A program made the position numbers and the translations under genes. From Verrucomicrobiia bacterium (GTDB lineage Bacteria; Verrucomicrobiota; Verrucomicrobiia; Verrucomicrobiales; Akkermansiaceae), in assembly GCA_030430455.1 (NCBI GenBank), contig JAUIJB010000007.1, positions 1-64,000 on the forward strand: a DNA stretch of 64,000 bases. Direction: 5' to 3'. How positions within the stretch are numbered: position 1 is the first letter of the stretch; each line of letters begins with the position of its first letter. Shown in pieces: positions 15,857 to 23,923 of this stretch. The notes beneath the pieces are model-generated. The model saw only the letters and a program-made list of their open reading frames with translations, searched no databases and was not told the DNA's origin.

Positions 15857-17347
15857 TCAGCCGCTGATCGTGTCGATGTTGTTGTCGAGGTCGCGGTAGT
15901 CGATGAACTCGTTCGGGTCGGTGCCGTTGAGCCACTCCTCGACGTTGGTGTAGCCATCCTCGTCGGGATCCGCGGCCCCGTCGGTGGCCTTGCCCGGATC
16001 GAGCCCGTGCTCCTTTTCCCAGGGGTCGGGCATGCCGTCGCCGTCGGTGTCGGCCGGCACCTTGGCCGGGTCGAACTTCAGCTCGGGGAAGCCGCCGACC
16101 TCCTCGGGATCGCGCAGGATCCCGTCGCCCTCTGGCTTGCCGCTGCGGACGATCCCGATGACCCGCTGGTCGACCGGGTCGCGCTTCGGCAGGGTGGCGC
16201 CGCACTTGGCGAGCACCGACTCGTAGGCCTCCTGGGCGGACTGCTGGTTCACCGGCCAGCCCTCGAAGGGGGTGTGGACGCGGGCCTTCTCGACCGGGCC
16301 GCGCATGCCCTTCCAGTTGTCCTCGGTGACCTCCGGGGAGTTCGCCATGATGTTGCCGGCGACGTACCACTTGCCCGGTCGGTCGCTCGCCTCGGGATAC
16401 CAGCTACCATTCTTGCCGTAGCCGCCGGGCGAGAACATCCGCCGCGACTCGATGCGGGCGATCACGCCCTCCATGTCGTCGTTTGTGGCGGGACCGGACT
16501 TGTAGTAGTTGCTGATCACGTTGATCATCGAGGTCTCGTCGCCGCCGTCCATGGTGCGGTGACCCCAGTTGAAGATCACGTTGTTGCGGTAGTCGAACTC
16601 GCCGGACATGCCGATCGAGGGATTCCGCCCCGTGTTGCAGGCGAACAGGTTGTGGTGGAAGGTCGCATCCTCGCCACCCCAGGTGCCGCCGAACTCGTGG
16701 CCCGGCCCGAGGGCCTCGCTCGAGATCACCCACTGGATGGTGAGGTTCTTGGCGGGAAGCTTCTCGCGCTCGTACTGCGGGGTGTCCGGCCTCATGTGGC
16801 GGTAAAGCGAGATCCCCTCGTCGCGTCCCCAGCTGACCGAGCAGTGGTCGACCACGATCTGGCTCTCGGGGTTTCCCCCGATGTTGTCGGAGCCCTGCCC
16901 GCCCTGGGGATCGCCGCGGCGCACCCGCAGGTGGCGCAGGATCACCTCGCGGGTGTTGATGTTCAGCGACCCGCCGGCGATGCAGATGCCGTCACCGGGC
17001 GCACTCTGGCCGGCGATGGTGATGTAGGGCGAATTGATGTCGAGGTTGCGCTCGAGGCGGATGGTCCCGGCGACGCGGAAGACGACGATTCTCGGGCCCT
17101 GCGCCTCGATGGCGGCGCGCAGGCTGCCCTCGCCGCTGTCGTCGAGGTTGGTGACCGCGATCACCTTCCCGCCGCGTCCGCCGACGGTGAACATGCCGCC
17201 GCCCCAGGCCCCGGGAAAGGCGGGCACGAACTTGGGCAGGGCCGGCGGCAGCGGCGGGATCTGCGGCTCGACGGGGGCGGCGGTGGCGTTTCCGGCGAGC
17301 CCGATCAGGGCGAGGGGAAGGAAATGGGCTGGGTTCTTGGGTTTCAT
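15857..17347 (-). CDS. Secreted pectate lyase (PL1-like), compact form
   Basis: A 496-residue lyase without the N-terminal sandwich of the two upstream-block paralogues. It has a signal peptide (about 1-24) and then directly the catalytic helix: VPAFPGAWGGGMFTVGGRGGK, VDHCSVSWGRDEG (calcium ligands) and NLFACNTGRNPSIG (catalytic Arg in the GRNP context). It ends in the EF-hand-like segment DTDGDGMPDPWEKEHGLDP/DPDEDGYTNVEEWLNGTDP. The ATG at 17347 puts the signal peptide at the N-terminus; the alternative four codons upstream adds nothing recognisable. It is the first gene of the minus-strand block and is divergent from the symporter operon, with a 312-base shared promoter region. Confidence 0.88.
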   Translation of the reverse strand: MKPKNPAHFLPLALIGLAGNATAAPVEPQIPPLPPALPKFVPAFPGAWGGGMFTVGGRGGKVIAVTNLDDSGEGSLRAAIEAQGPRIVVFRVAGTIRLERNLDINSPYITIAGQSAPGDGICIAGGSLNINTREVILRHLRVRRGDPQGGQGSDNIGGNPESQIVVDHCSVSWGRDEGISLYRHMRPDTPQYEREKLPAKNLTIQWVISSEALGPGHEFGGTWGGEDATFHHNLFACNTGRNPSIGMSGEFDYRNNVIFNWGHRTMDGGDETSMINVISNYYKSGPATNDDMEGVIARIESRRMFSPGGYGKNGSWYPEASDRPGKWYVAGNIMANSPEVTEDNWKGMRGPVEKARVHTPFEGWPVNQQSAQEAYESVLAKCGATLPKRDPVDQRVIGIVRSGKPEGDGILRDPEEVGGFPELKFDPAKVPADTDGDGMPDPWEKEHGLDPGKATDGAADPDEDGYTNVEEWLNGTDPNEFIDYRDLDNNIDTISG

Positions 17348-17659
17348 GGGTTCGAGCAAAAGAGCTGCAATGCTAGCAACCTAGTGACGTGAGGCAGCGC
17401 CCGGGTCTGTCAGTCCTCCCGGTGACTTATGTCATCGCGGGGCCGGCCTCCGCTTCAATCGGTGCTGACGCAGGTGGTCCTTAAAGCGCCGCCGGCCCTG
17501 GCCCATAGAATCCCCCTGGAAATGCCGCCCAGCGCCGGGCATCCCAACCAAAGCGCGCGGACTTCCGGATCAACGCCGGCGCCGGGCGCGCGGAGGGATC
17601 CGCGCCGCCGGCCACCTGGCGGAGCCGGCGAATTCCCCACAACGAACCCATCCCAGCAC
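17348..17659. promoter_or_regulatory. Divergent promoter region between the pectate lyase block and the symporter operon
   Basis: No gene is supported in these 312 bases. The region must carry the promoters of both long divergent operons. The only symmetric element noticed is TGAC-N4-GTCA at 17423-17434 (ggTGACttatGTCAtc), which could be an operator for a GntR- or CRP-like regulator. No convincing -35/-10 pair was identified. Confidence 0.35.
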
Positions 17660-19213
17660 GTGTCCCTCGGCCCCCTCGATCTCGGCATCATCCTGCTCTA
17701 CGGGCTCGTCATCGCCGGGATGAGCATCTTCGTCTCCCGCCGGCACAAGACCACGAGCGACTACTTCATCGCCGGGCGCTCGATGCCCGCCTGGGCGGTC
17801 GCCATGACCCTGATGGCGACGATCATCGGCAGCAGCACGATCGTCGGCCTGCCCGGAACGGTCTACCAGAAGGGGCTCATCCTGCTCCTCGGCCACCTCA
17901 CCCTGCCGGTGGTCCTGATCATCGTCGCCCACACCATTGTTCCCTTCTACCGCCGGGTCGTGAAGATGTCGGCCTACGAGTACCTCGCGGTCCGCTTCGG
18001 CTCCGCCGGCAAGGTCTACGCCTCCTTCGGCTTCCTCGCCGACCGCATCTTCGACCTCGGGGTCACCCTCGTCTTCACCGCCGTGGCGGTGCAGGTGATG
18101 ACCGGGTGGGAAATGCTGCCCCTGATCCTGGGGATCGGGCTGTTCACGGTGGTCTACACGATGATCGGCGGGATGACGGCGGTGGTCTGGACCAGCGTGC
18201 TGCAGGGCGGCATCTTCGTCGGCGCGGCCATCCTCATCGTCCTCAAGCTGCTCTTCGCCAGCGAGGCGGGGCCACCCGGCGCGGTGGTCTCGGCGGCCTG
18301 GGAGGGCGGCAAGTTCCAGCTGGGTGACTTCAGCCTGTCGCTCGAGTCGCTGACCTCGCCGGAGATGACGACGCAGTGGCTCTTCCTGCTGGCCTTCATC
18401 ATCAACTGGGGGCGCCGCTACGTCTCCGACCAGCACATGGTCCAGCGCTACCTCATCGCCCGGACCGACCGCCAGGCGAGCCAGGGTGCGCTGTGGAACG
18501 CGCTGCTCTGCGTTCCGGTCTGGACGGTGTTCATGTTCATCGGCGCCTGCCTGTGGGGCTACTACCAGCTGACCGGCGGCACGCCCCCGGAGAAGGCCGA
18601 CGACGTGGTCCCCTTCTTCATCGTCCAGGAAATGCCGACCGGGGTCGTCGGTCTGATCCTCGCCGCCATCCTCGCCGCCTCGATGTCCTCGATCAGCGCC
18701 GACCTCAACAGCGTGGCCACGGTGATGACCAACGACTACCTCGCCTGGTTCTTCCCGCGCATGACCGATCGCGCGAAGCTCCTGGCCGGCCGCCTGATGG
18801 TCGTCCTGGCCGGAGCCCTGGCAGCCGGGGTGGGGATCTTCATGGTCCCGGACAAGGGCATGGCGTCGGTGATGGAACGCGCGGTGACCATCGCGGCGAT
18901 CCTCTCCGCGGGAACCCTCGGGCTGTTCCTGCTGGGTTTCCTCACCCGCCGCGCCACCCGCACCGGGTGCTACGCCGGGATCGCCGCCTGCATCCTGTTC
19001 ACCGCCTGGGGGCTGCTCACCACCGGGGGCGACCAGCGCATCCTCGACCTCGGGATCAACTTCACCTGGAACCCGATCCTCATCGGCGTGCTCGGCCACG
19101 TCGTCCTCTTCGGCGTCGGCTACCTCGTCAGCCTGGCCGCCGGCGGCTACCGCCCCGACAACATCGACCAGTACACCTTCCGTCGCGCGCGGGTGGTCGA
19201 GGATGCCGACTGA
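17660..19213 (+). CDS. Sodium:solute symporter (SSS family)
   Basis: A 517-residue inner-membrane carrier with about 13 hydrophobic helices that would import a sugar or sugar acid with Na+. The N-terminal LDLGIILLYGLVIAGMSIF helix and the loop SRRHKTTSDYFIAGRSMPAWAVAMTLMATIIGSSTIVGLPG are typical SSS landmarks (YF-AGR--PWW-like region and sodium-site helix 1). The GTG at 17660 is chosen because it puts the first membrane helix at the N-terminus. An upstream in-frame ATG at 17429 would add 77 proline/arginine-rich residues with no homology visible. It heads the operon that continues with the dehydrogenase, aldolase, PdxA-like protein and DUF1537 kinase, so its substrate is probably what those enzymes use. 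Confidence 0.85.
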   Translation: MSLGPLDLGIILLYGLVIAGMSIFVSRRHKTTSDYFIAGRSMPAWAVAMTLMATIIGSSTIVGLPGTVYQKGLILLLGHLTLPVVLIIVAHTIVPFYRRVVKMSAYEYLAVRFGSAGKVYASFGFLADRIFDLGVTLVFTAVAVQVMTGWEMLPLILGIGLFTVVYTMIGGMTAVVWTSVLQGGIFVGAAILIVLKLLFASEAGPPGAVVSAAWEGGKFQLGDFSLSLESLTSPEMTTQWLFLLAFIINWGRRYVSDQHMVQRYLIARTDRQASQGALWNALLCVPVWTVFMFIGACLWGYYQLTGGTPPEKADDVVPFFIVQEMPTGVVGLILAAILAASMSSISADLNSVATVMTNDYLAWFFPRMTDRAKLLAGRLMVVLAGALAAGVGIFMVPDKGMASVMERAVTIAAILSAGTLGLFLLGFLTRRATRTGCYAGIAACILFTAWGLLTTGGDQRILDLGINFTWNPILIGVLGHVVLFGVGYLVSLAAGGYRPDNIDQYTFRRARVVEDAD

Positions 19214-19263
19214 GGCACCCCGCCGGCCCCCTCCACCACCTCCCACCCGACCTCACCCAGCCC

Positions 19264-20421
19264 ATGAGCAACGTCCTTCCGCCCCTCACCCTGCTGCAGC
19301 CGCCGACCCTTGCCTTCGGCGCCGGCGTGCGCGGCCAGTGCGCCGACTACCTCAGCCGTGTCGGCACCAAGAGCGTGCTGCTCGTCACCACCGTCTCGAT
19401 CTCCCCACTCGTCGACCCGCTGGTGGAGCAGCTGCGCGCCGCGGGGATCACGGTGGAGACCGTCGACGACGTCCCGCCCGAGCCCGCGCTGTCGTATTTC
19501 AATCCCTGCCTGGCCAGGCTCGATGCCGCCGACTTCGACACGGTGATCGGGCTCGGTGGCGGCAGCGTGCTCGACGTGGCCAAGCTGCTCGCCGCCTTCG
19601 CCGGGCGCGACCAGGCGATCGGCGCGACCTTCGGCATCGGCCTGCTCGGCGGCCGCGCCAAGCGGCTCGTCTGCCTGCCGACCACCGCGGGCACCGGCAG
19701 CGAGGTCTCGCCCAACGCGATCCTCCTCGACGACGCCGACGAACTGAAGAAGGGGGTGGTCAGCCCGTGGCTGGTGCCGGACGCCGCCTTCGTCGACCCC
19801 GAGCTCACCCTTTCCCTGCCGCCCGCGATCACCGCGGCGACGGGCATCGACGCGCTGGTCCACTGCATCGAGGCCTACGCCAACCTCCACGCCCATCCGG
19901 TCGTCGACCTCTACGCGCTCGAGGGCATCCGCCGCATCGGCGGGAGGATGCACCGCGCGGTCACCCGGGGCGACGACCTCGCGGCGCGCAGCGAGGTGAT
20001 GCTCGGCGCGCTCTACGGCGGATTCTGCCTCGGCCCGGTCAACACCGCCGCGGTGCACGCGCTGTCCTACCCGCTCGGCGGCCGCTTCCACATCGCCCAC
20101 GGCGTGGCCAACTCGCTGCTGCTGCCGCATGTCCTGCGCTTCAACGCCCCGGCGGCCCCGACGCGCTACGCCGAGGTCGCCCGTGCGCTCGGTGTCGAGG
20201 GAGCTGGCGATGATTCCGAAGTGGCGGAGCGCGGGGTCGAACTGCTCGCCCGGCTGTCGCGCGACTGCGGCATCCCGCAGACGCTCTCCGAGATCGGCAT
20301 CCCGCGCGACGCGATCCCCTCGATGGCGGCCTCCGCCATGCAGGTGACCCGGCTGCTGAAGAACAACCCCCGCGAGGTCACCGAAGAGGACGCGGTGGCG
20401 ATCTACGAGGCCGCCTACTGA
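19264..20421 (+). CDS. Iron-containing alcohol dehydrogenase (group III)
   Basis: A 385-residue NAD(P)-dependent, metal-containing dehydrogenase of the FucO/EutG type. The nucleotide-binding GGGS is at 98-101, the PTTAGTGSE motif at 139-147, and the metal ligands appear as D196, H200, H265 and H279 in the standard spacing. It is probably cytoplasmic. In this operon it could reduce an aldehyde released by the neighbouring aldolase (for example lactaldehyde from deoxy-sugars or glyceraldehyde), or oxidise an acid-sugar intermediate; the substrate cannot be read from the sequence. It begins 50 bases after the symporter gene. Confidence 0.88.
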   Translation: MSNVLPPLTLLQPPTLAFGAGVRGQCADYLSRVGTKSVLLVTTVSISPLVDPLVEQLRAAGITVETVDDVPPEPALSYFNPCLARLDAADFDTVIGLGGGSVLDVAKLLAAFAGRDQAIGATFGIGLLGGRAKRLVCLPTTAGTGSEVSPNAILLDDADELKKGVVSPWLVPDAAFVDPELTLSLPPAITAATGIDALVHCIEAYANLHAHPVVDLYALEGIRRIGGRMHRAVTRGDDLAARSEVMLGALYGGFCLGPVNTAAVHALSYPLGGRFHIAHGVANSLLLPHVLRFNAPAAPTRYAEVARALGVEGAGDDSEVAERGVELLARLSRDCGIPQTLSEIGIPRDAIPSMAASAMQVTRLLKNNPREVTEEDAVAIYEAAY

Positions 20422-20431
20422 CATGATTCAA

Positions 20432-20576
20432 AACCGCGAGTCGACGCCAATGGACGCGAATGCGAGTCTGGTAGCGATCGGCTCGGGCAGCCGGATTCGT
20501 TCTCGCGCAACCTGAGGCCATCCAATCCGCCCACAGCCCGGGAATTCGCGTCCATTCGCGTCCATTCGCGGTTCCC
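20432..20576. repeat. Inverted pair of a dispersed GCGAATGGACGC-type repeat
   Basis: The intergenic space holds a left copy (about 20432-20466, ccgcgagtcgacgccaat and tggacgcgaatgcg) and a right copy (20542-20576) in opposite orientation. The right copy contains two tandem TTCGCGTCCA units and ends in TTCGCGGTTCCC. The pair could fold into a long imperfect stem in the transcript between the dehydrogenase and aldolase genes. Related single copies lie at 43924-43948 and 55373-55407. Confidence 0.7.
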
Positions 20577-20587
20577 TTCCCCACTCC

Positions 20588-21499
20588 ATGATGAACGCAT
20601 CCACAAAACCCGGCGGCGCGGTGGTGCCGCTCGTGACCCCCTGCCTGGCGGACGGCCGGCTCGACCCCGCCGCCGTCGACCGGCTGGTCGAATCGCAGGC
20701 CTCCGGCGGCGTCGAGGGCGTCCTCGTCCTCGGCACCACCGGCGAGGGCCCGAGCGTCCCGGCCGCCCTGCACCGCCCGCTGATCGAGCGCGCCGCGGCC
20801 GCCGCGGCCGGCCGGCTGCGCGTCTACGCCAACGTCGCGGGCACCTGCCTGGCCGACGCCGTCGCCGCCGGCAACGACTACCTCGACGCGGGCGCCGACG
20901 CCGTGGCACTGCTTCCGCCGTACTACTATCCCTCGCGCGACGAGGAACTGGCCGGCTGGTTTAGCGCCCTGCTCGACGGGATCGGCGGGCCCGCGGTGAT
21001 CTACAACATCCCGGCGACCACCGGGGTCTCGATCCCGCTGGACGTGGTCGGCGGCCTGGTCGACCACCCGCGCCTCGTCGCCATCAAGGACTCGGAGAAG
21101 GACGAGGCACGGCACACCGAGCTGCTGCGGCGCTTCGGTGGGCGCGACGACTTCTCGGTCTTCATCGGGGTGGGCGCGCTGATGGCGCACGGGCTGAAGC
21201 TCGGAGCCGACGGCATCGTGCCGAGCTCCGGCAACCTGATCCCGGCCGAGTGCCAGCGGCAGGTCGAGGCGGCGCGGCGCGGCGACTGGGAGGCGGTCGA
21301 CGCCAGCGCCACACGCCAGGCCGAGGTGGCCGCGGCCTACCAGAATGGCCGTACTTTGGGCCAGTCGCTGGCCGCCCTCAAGGGGCTGGCGCAGCAGCTC
21401 GGCCTGTGCGGTCCCGATGTCTTCCCGCCGCTGCTGCGGCTGCCCGACGACGAGCTCGCCGCCCTCGGCGAGGAAGCCAAGCGCCTGAAGCTGCCATGA
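20588..21499 (+). CDS. DapA-family (dihydrodipicolinate synthase-like) aldolase/lyase
   Basis: A 303-residue TIM-barrel class I aldolase that uses a Schiff base with pyruvate. The carboxylate-binding GTTGE is at 49-53, the catalytic tyrosine Y139 in YNIPATTG, and the Schiff-base lysine K167 in AIKDSEKD. The IKDSEKD context and the operon suggest a 2-keto-3-deoxy sugar-acid aldolase rather than lysine biosynthesis. A product such as pyruvate plus an aldehyde would suit the adjacent iron alcohol dehydrogenase. The first two codons are both ATG; either could start. The stop overlaps the next ATG as ATGA. Confidence 0.85.
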   Translation: MMNASTKPGGAVVPLVTPCLADGRLDPAAVDRLVESQASGGVEGVLVLGTTGEGPSVPAALHRPLIERAAAAAAGRLRVYANVAGTCLADAVAAGNDYLDAGADAVALLPPYYYPSRDEELAGWFSALLDGIGGPAVIYNIPATTGVSIPLDVVGGLVDHPRLVAIKDSEKDEARHTELLRRFGGRDDFSVFIGVGALMAHGLKLGADGIVPSSGNLIPAECQRQVEAARRGDWEAVDASATRQAEVAAAYQNGRTLGQSLAALKGLAQQLGLCGPDVFPPLLRLPDDELAALGEEAKRLKLP

Positions 21500-22524
21500 A
21501 GCCCGTCCTCGCCCTGACCATGGGGGACCCGGCCGGCGTCGGCCCGGAGCTGTGCCTGCGCGCCCTCGCCGAACCCGCGGTGCTCGACTCCTGCGTGCCG
21601 GTCCTGTTCGGCGACGCCGGCGTGCTCGCCCGGCTCACCGGGACCGGGGGCCCCGACCTGCCGGCCGCCCGCTTCGAGCGGGTCACCCCGGAGGCCTTCC
21701 TCGCCGCGCCGCCGGCGGACCGGCCGACGCTGGTCAACTGCGCCGCGGTCGATGCCGCCGCCATCGCCCCCGGCGAGGTCTCCGCGGCCTGCGGCAAGGC
21801 CGGCTACGTCTACATCGAGAAGGCCATCGGCGCGGCCCTGGAGGGCAAGGTCGCCGGCGTGGTCACCGCGCCGATCCACAAGGAGGCGCTGCGGCTTTCC
21901 GGCGTCGACCACCCCGGCCACACCGAGATCTTCACCGCACTGACCGGGGCGCCGCGCAGCTGCATGATGCTCTACTCGGACAAGATCACGGTGAGCATGG
22001 CGACCACCCACATCGGCTTCCACGAGGTGCCCGGGCGGTTGTCGGTCGAGCGCATCCTCGACGTCACCGAGCTCACCGCGGAGGCGATGGGCCGCCTGCT
22101 CGGGCGTCCGGCCCGCATCGGCGTGCTCGGCCTGAACCCGCACGCCGGCGAGCACGGCCTGTTCGGCCAGGGCGAGGAGGAGGCGCTGGTGGCCCCGGCG
22201 GTGGCGGAGGCCCGCTCGCGCGGCATCGATGCCAGCGGCCCGCTGGTCCCGGACGCCGCCTTCACCAGCGGGGTGCGGGCGAACTTCGACGCCTTCGTCT
22301 GCCTCTACCACGACCAGGGCCACATCCCCTTCAAGATGCTCGCCTTCGACACCGGCGTGAACACCACCCTCGGCCTGCCGATCATCCGCACCTCGGTCGA
22401 CCACGGCACCGCCTTCGATATCGCTTGGCAAGGCCGGGCATCGGCGACGAGTCTCTACTCGGCCATCGAGGTCGCCGCCCGGCTCGCGTCGGGGGGCGCA
22501 CCGCCGTCGGATTCACCATCATGA
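21496..22524 (+). CDS. PdxA-family 4-phospho-acid-sugar dehydrogenase (PdxA2-like)
   Basis: A 342-residue member of the 4-hydroxythreonine-4-phosphate dehydrogenase family. Visible landmarks are TMGDPAGVGPE (8-18), TAPIHKEAL (124-132), HPGHTEIF (139-146), LNPHAGEHGLFG (213-224) and YHDQGHIPFK (271-280), which carry the metal histidines and phosphate-binding residues. Paired with a DUF1537 kinase, PdxA paralogues (PdxA2) oxidise and decarboxylate the kinase product, for example D-threonate 4-phosphate to dihydroxyacetone phosphate. The operon position overrides a vitamin B6 role. It is coupled at both ends by ATGA overlaps (start 21496, stop overlapping the kinase ATG at 22521). Confidence 0.85.
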   Translation: MKPVLALTMGDPAGVGPELCLRALAEPAVLDSCVPVLFGDAGVLARLTGTGGPDLPAARFERVTPEAFLAAPPADRPTLVNCAAVDAAAIAPGEVSAACGKAGYVYIEKAIGAALEGKVAGVVTAPIHKEALRLSGVDHPGHTEIFTALTGAPRSCMMLYSDKITVSMATTHIGFHEVPGRLSVERILDVTELTAEAMGRLLGRPARIGVLGLNPHAGEHGLFGQGEEEALVAPAVAEARSRGIDASGPLVPDAAFTSGVRANFDAFVCLYHDQGHIPFKMLAFDTGVNTTLGLPIIRTSVDHGTAFDIAWQGRASATSLYSAIEVAARLASGGAPPSDSPS

Positions 22525-23681
22525 TCGGGGTCATCGCAGACGATCTCACCGGCGCCGCCGAAATCGGCGCCGTGGGGGCACGGCTCGGCATGAGGGCCGA
22601 GCTCCTGCTCGATGGCGATCCCTCGGCCGACGCCGACCTCGTCTGCCTCGACACCGACACCCGCCTGGAGGGCGCGGACGAAGCTGCGCAGCGCACCCGG
22701 CACGCCGCCGCCCGGCTCGTGGCCTGCGGCGCCGAGTCGATCTACAAGAAGACCGACTCCCTGCTGCGCGGCAGCCCGGCCGCCGAGATTTCCGCGATGC
22801 TCGACCAGCTTGGCGCCCCGGCCGCGCTTCTGGTTCCCGCCAACCCCGCGCTCGGGCGGACGATCGTCAGTGGCCGCTACCTGGTCGGCGACCGCCCGAT
22901 CCACGAGTCCGAGTTCGCCATGGACCCGAGTCATCCCCGCGCCAGCGACGTGGTGACGGCCCTGGCGGGCGAGGGTGGCACCCAACGGGTCCACTTCCGC
23001 GCCCCCGGCGATCCCATGCCCGGATCGGGGATCATCATCGGCGGCGCCGCCGACAAGGAGGACCTCCACCACTGGGCCACGACGCATCCGGACGACTGGT
23101 TGATGGCCGGAGCCGCGGGGTTCTTCGAGGCGCTCCACTGCGGGCGATGGCAAGGGCGGCCGCAGCACGGAGAGGATTCCGCCCCGCTGCCCCCCGGCGA
23201 GCTCTTCGTCTGCGGCAGCACCAGCGACGCGGCCCACGCCTTCATCGCCGCCCAGCGCTCCGCCGGACGGCCCGTGCTGGCGCTGCCGGAAGCGCTCGCC
23301 GAGTCGGGGAAGATTTCGCCCGAGGAGTCCGCCGAGCTTGCCCGCAGGACCGCGGCTGAAATCGGGACGGGGGGTCGGGTGATCCTCCAGATCGGCTTGC
23401 CACGGGTTGCCGATCCCGCGCTTTCCGTCCGGCTTCCCGGGATCCTCGCGGCGGTGGCCGCCGAGGCGCTCGCGCTGCAGCCCGTCGGCCAGGTCTTCGC
23501 CGAGGGCGGGGCGACCGCGGTGGCGCTGGCCCGGCAAATGGGCTGGAACCGACTGCAGGTGCTGGCCGAGCGGGCCCCCGGAGTGGCCGTGCTGGCCCCC
23601 GCCGAGGACCCGAGCGTCCGCTTCACCATCAAGCCGGGGAGCTATTCCTGGCCGGAGGAGGTCATCCGCAGCCACGGCTGA
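22521..23681 (+). CDS. Four-carbon acid sugar kinase family protein (DUF1537)
   Basis: A 386-residue kinase of the DUF1537 family (OtnK/DtnK/OiaK type). The N-terminal IADDLTGAAEIGA motif binds the acid sugar. LDTDTR and YKKTDSLLRG follow at about 45-90, and the C-terminal nucleotide-binding half contains FVCGSTSDA, AEGGATAVALARQMGW and TIKPGSYSWPE. Members phosphorylate threonate, erythronate, related hydroxy-acids or 3-oxo-isoapionate; the partner PdxA-like gene points to a threonate/erythronate-type substrate. It is the last gene of the tightly coupled aldolase-PdxA-kinase set and is followed by 242 bases before the next lyase. Confidence 0.88.
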   Translation: MIGVIADDLTGAAEIGAVGARLGMRAELLLDGDPSADADLVCLDTDTRLEGADEAAQRTRHAAARLVACGAESIYKKTDSLLRGSPAAEISAMLDQLGAPAALLVPANPALGRTIVSGRYLVGDRPIHESEFAMDPSHPRASDVVTALAGEGGTQRVHFRAPGDPMPGSGIIIGGAADKEDLHHWATTHPDDWLMAGAAGFFEALHCGRWQGRPQHGEDSAPLPPGELFVCGSTSDAAHAFIAAQRSAGRPVLALPEALAESGKISPEESAELARRTAAEIGTGGRVILQIGLPRVADPALSVRLPGILAAVAAEALALQPVGQVFAEGGATAVALARQMGWNRLQVLAERAPGVAVLAPAEDPSVRFTIKPGSYSWPEEVIRSHG

Positions 23682-23923
23682 AACCGGGCGAAGCGTTCAC
23701 CCACATACCCCGGAAGTGGGAGCCCCGCGGCATGGGTCGAGGGGGCGGGGCCTGGCAGGGTCGAAGAAAATGTCGGCGTTGACGGCATCGACGCTCGCGA
23801 TCCCCGTCACGGGTGGGTTTCACGTATTGACCCGCGCTTCACCCGCGCCTCTCTTCCATCGGGGGCGGTGTTCCACCTGCCTGCTGCCGGCCCCGTTCTG
23901 CTGCCGACCCCATTCCCAAACCC

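Noticed and set aside
17429-17659. In-frame N-terminal extension of the sodium symporter
   Set aside because: 77 proline/arginine-rich residues before the first membrane helix are not seen in SSS proteins; the GTG at 17660 fits better.
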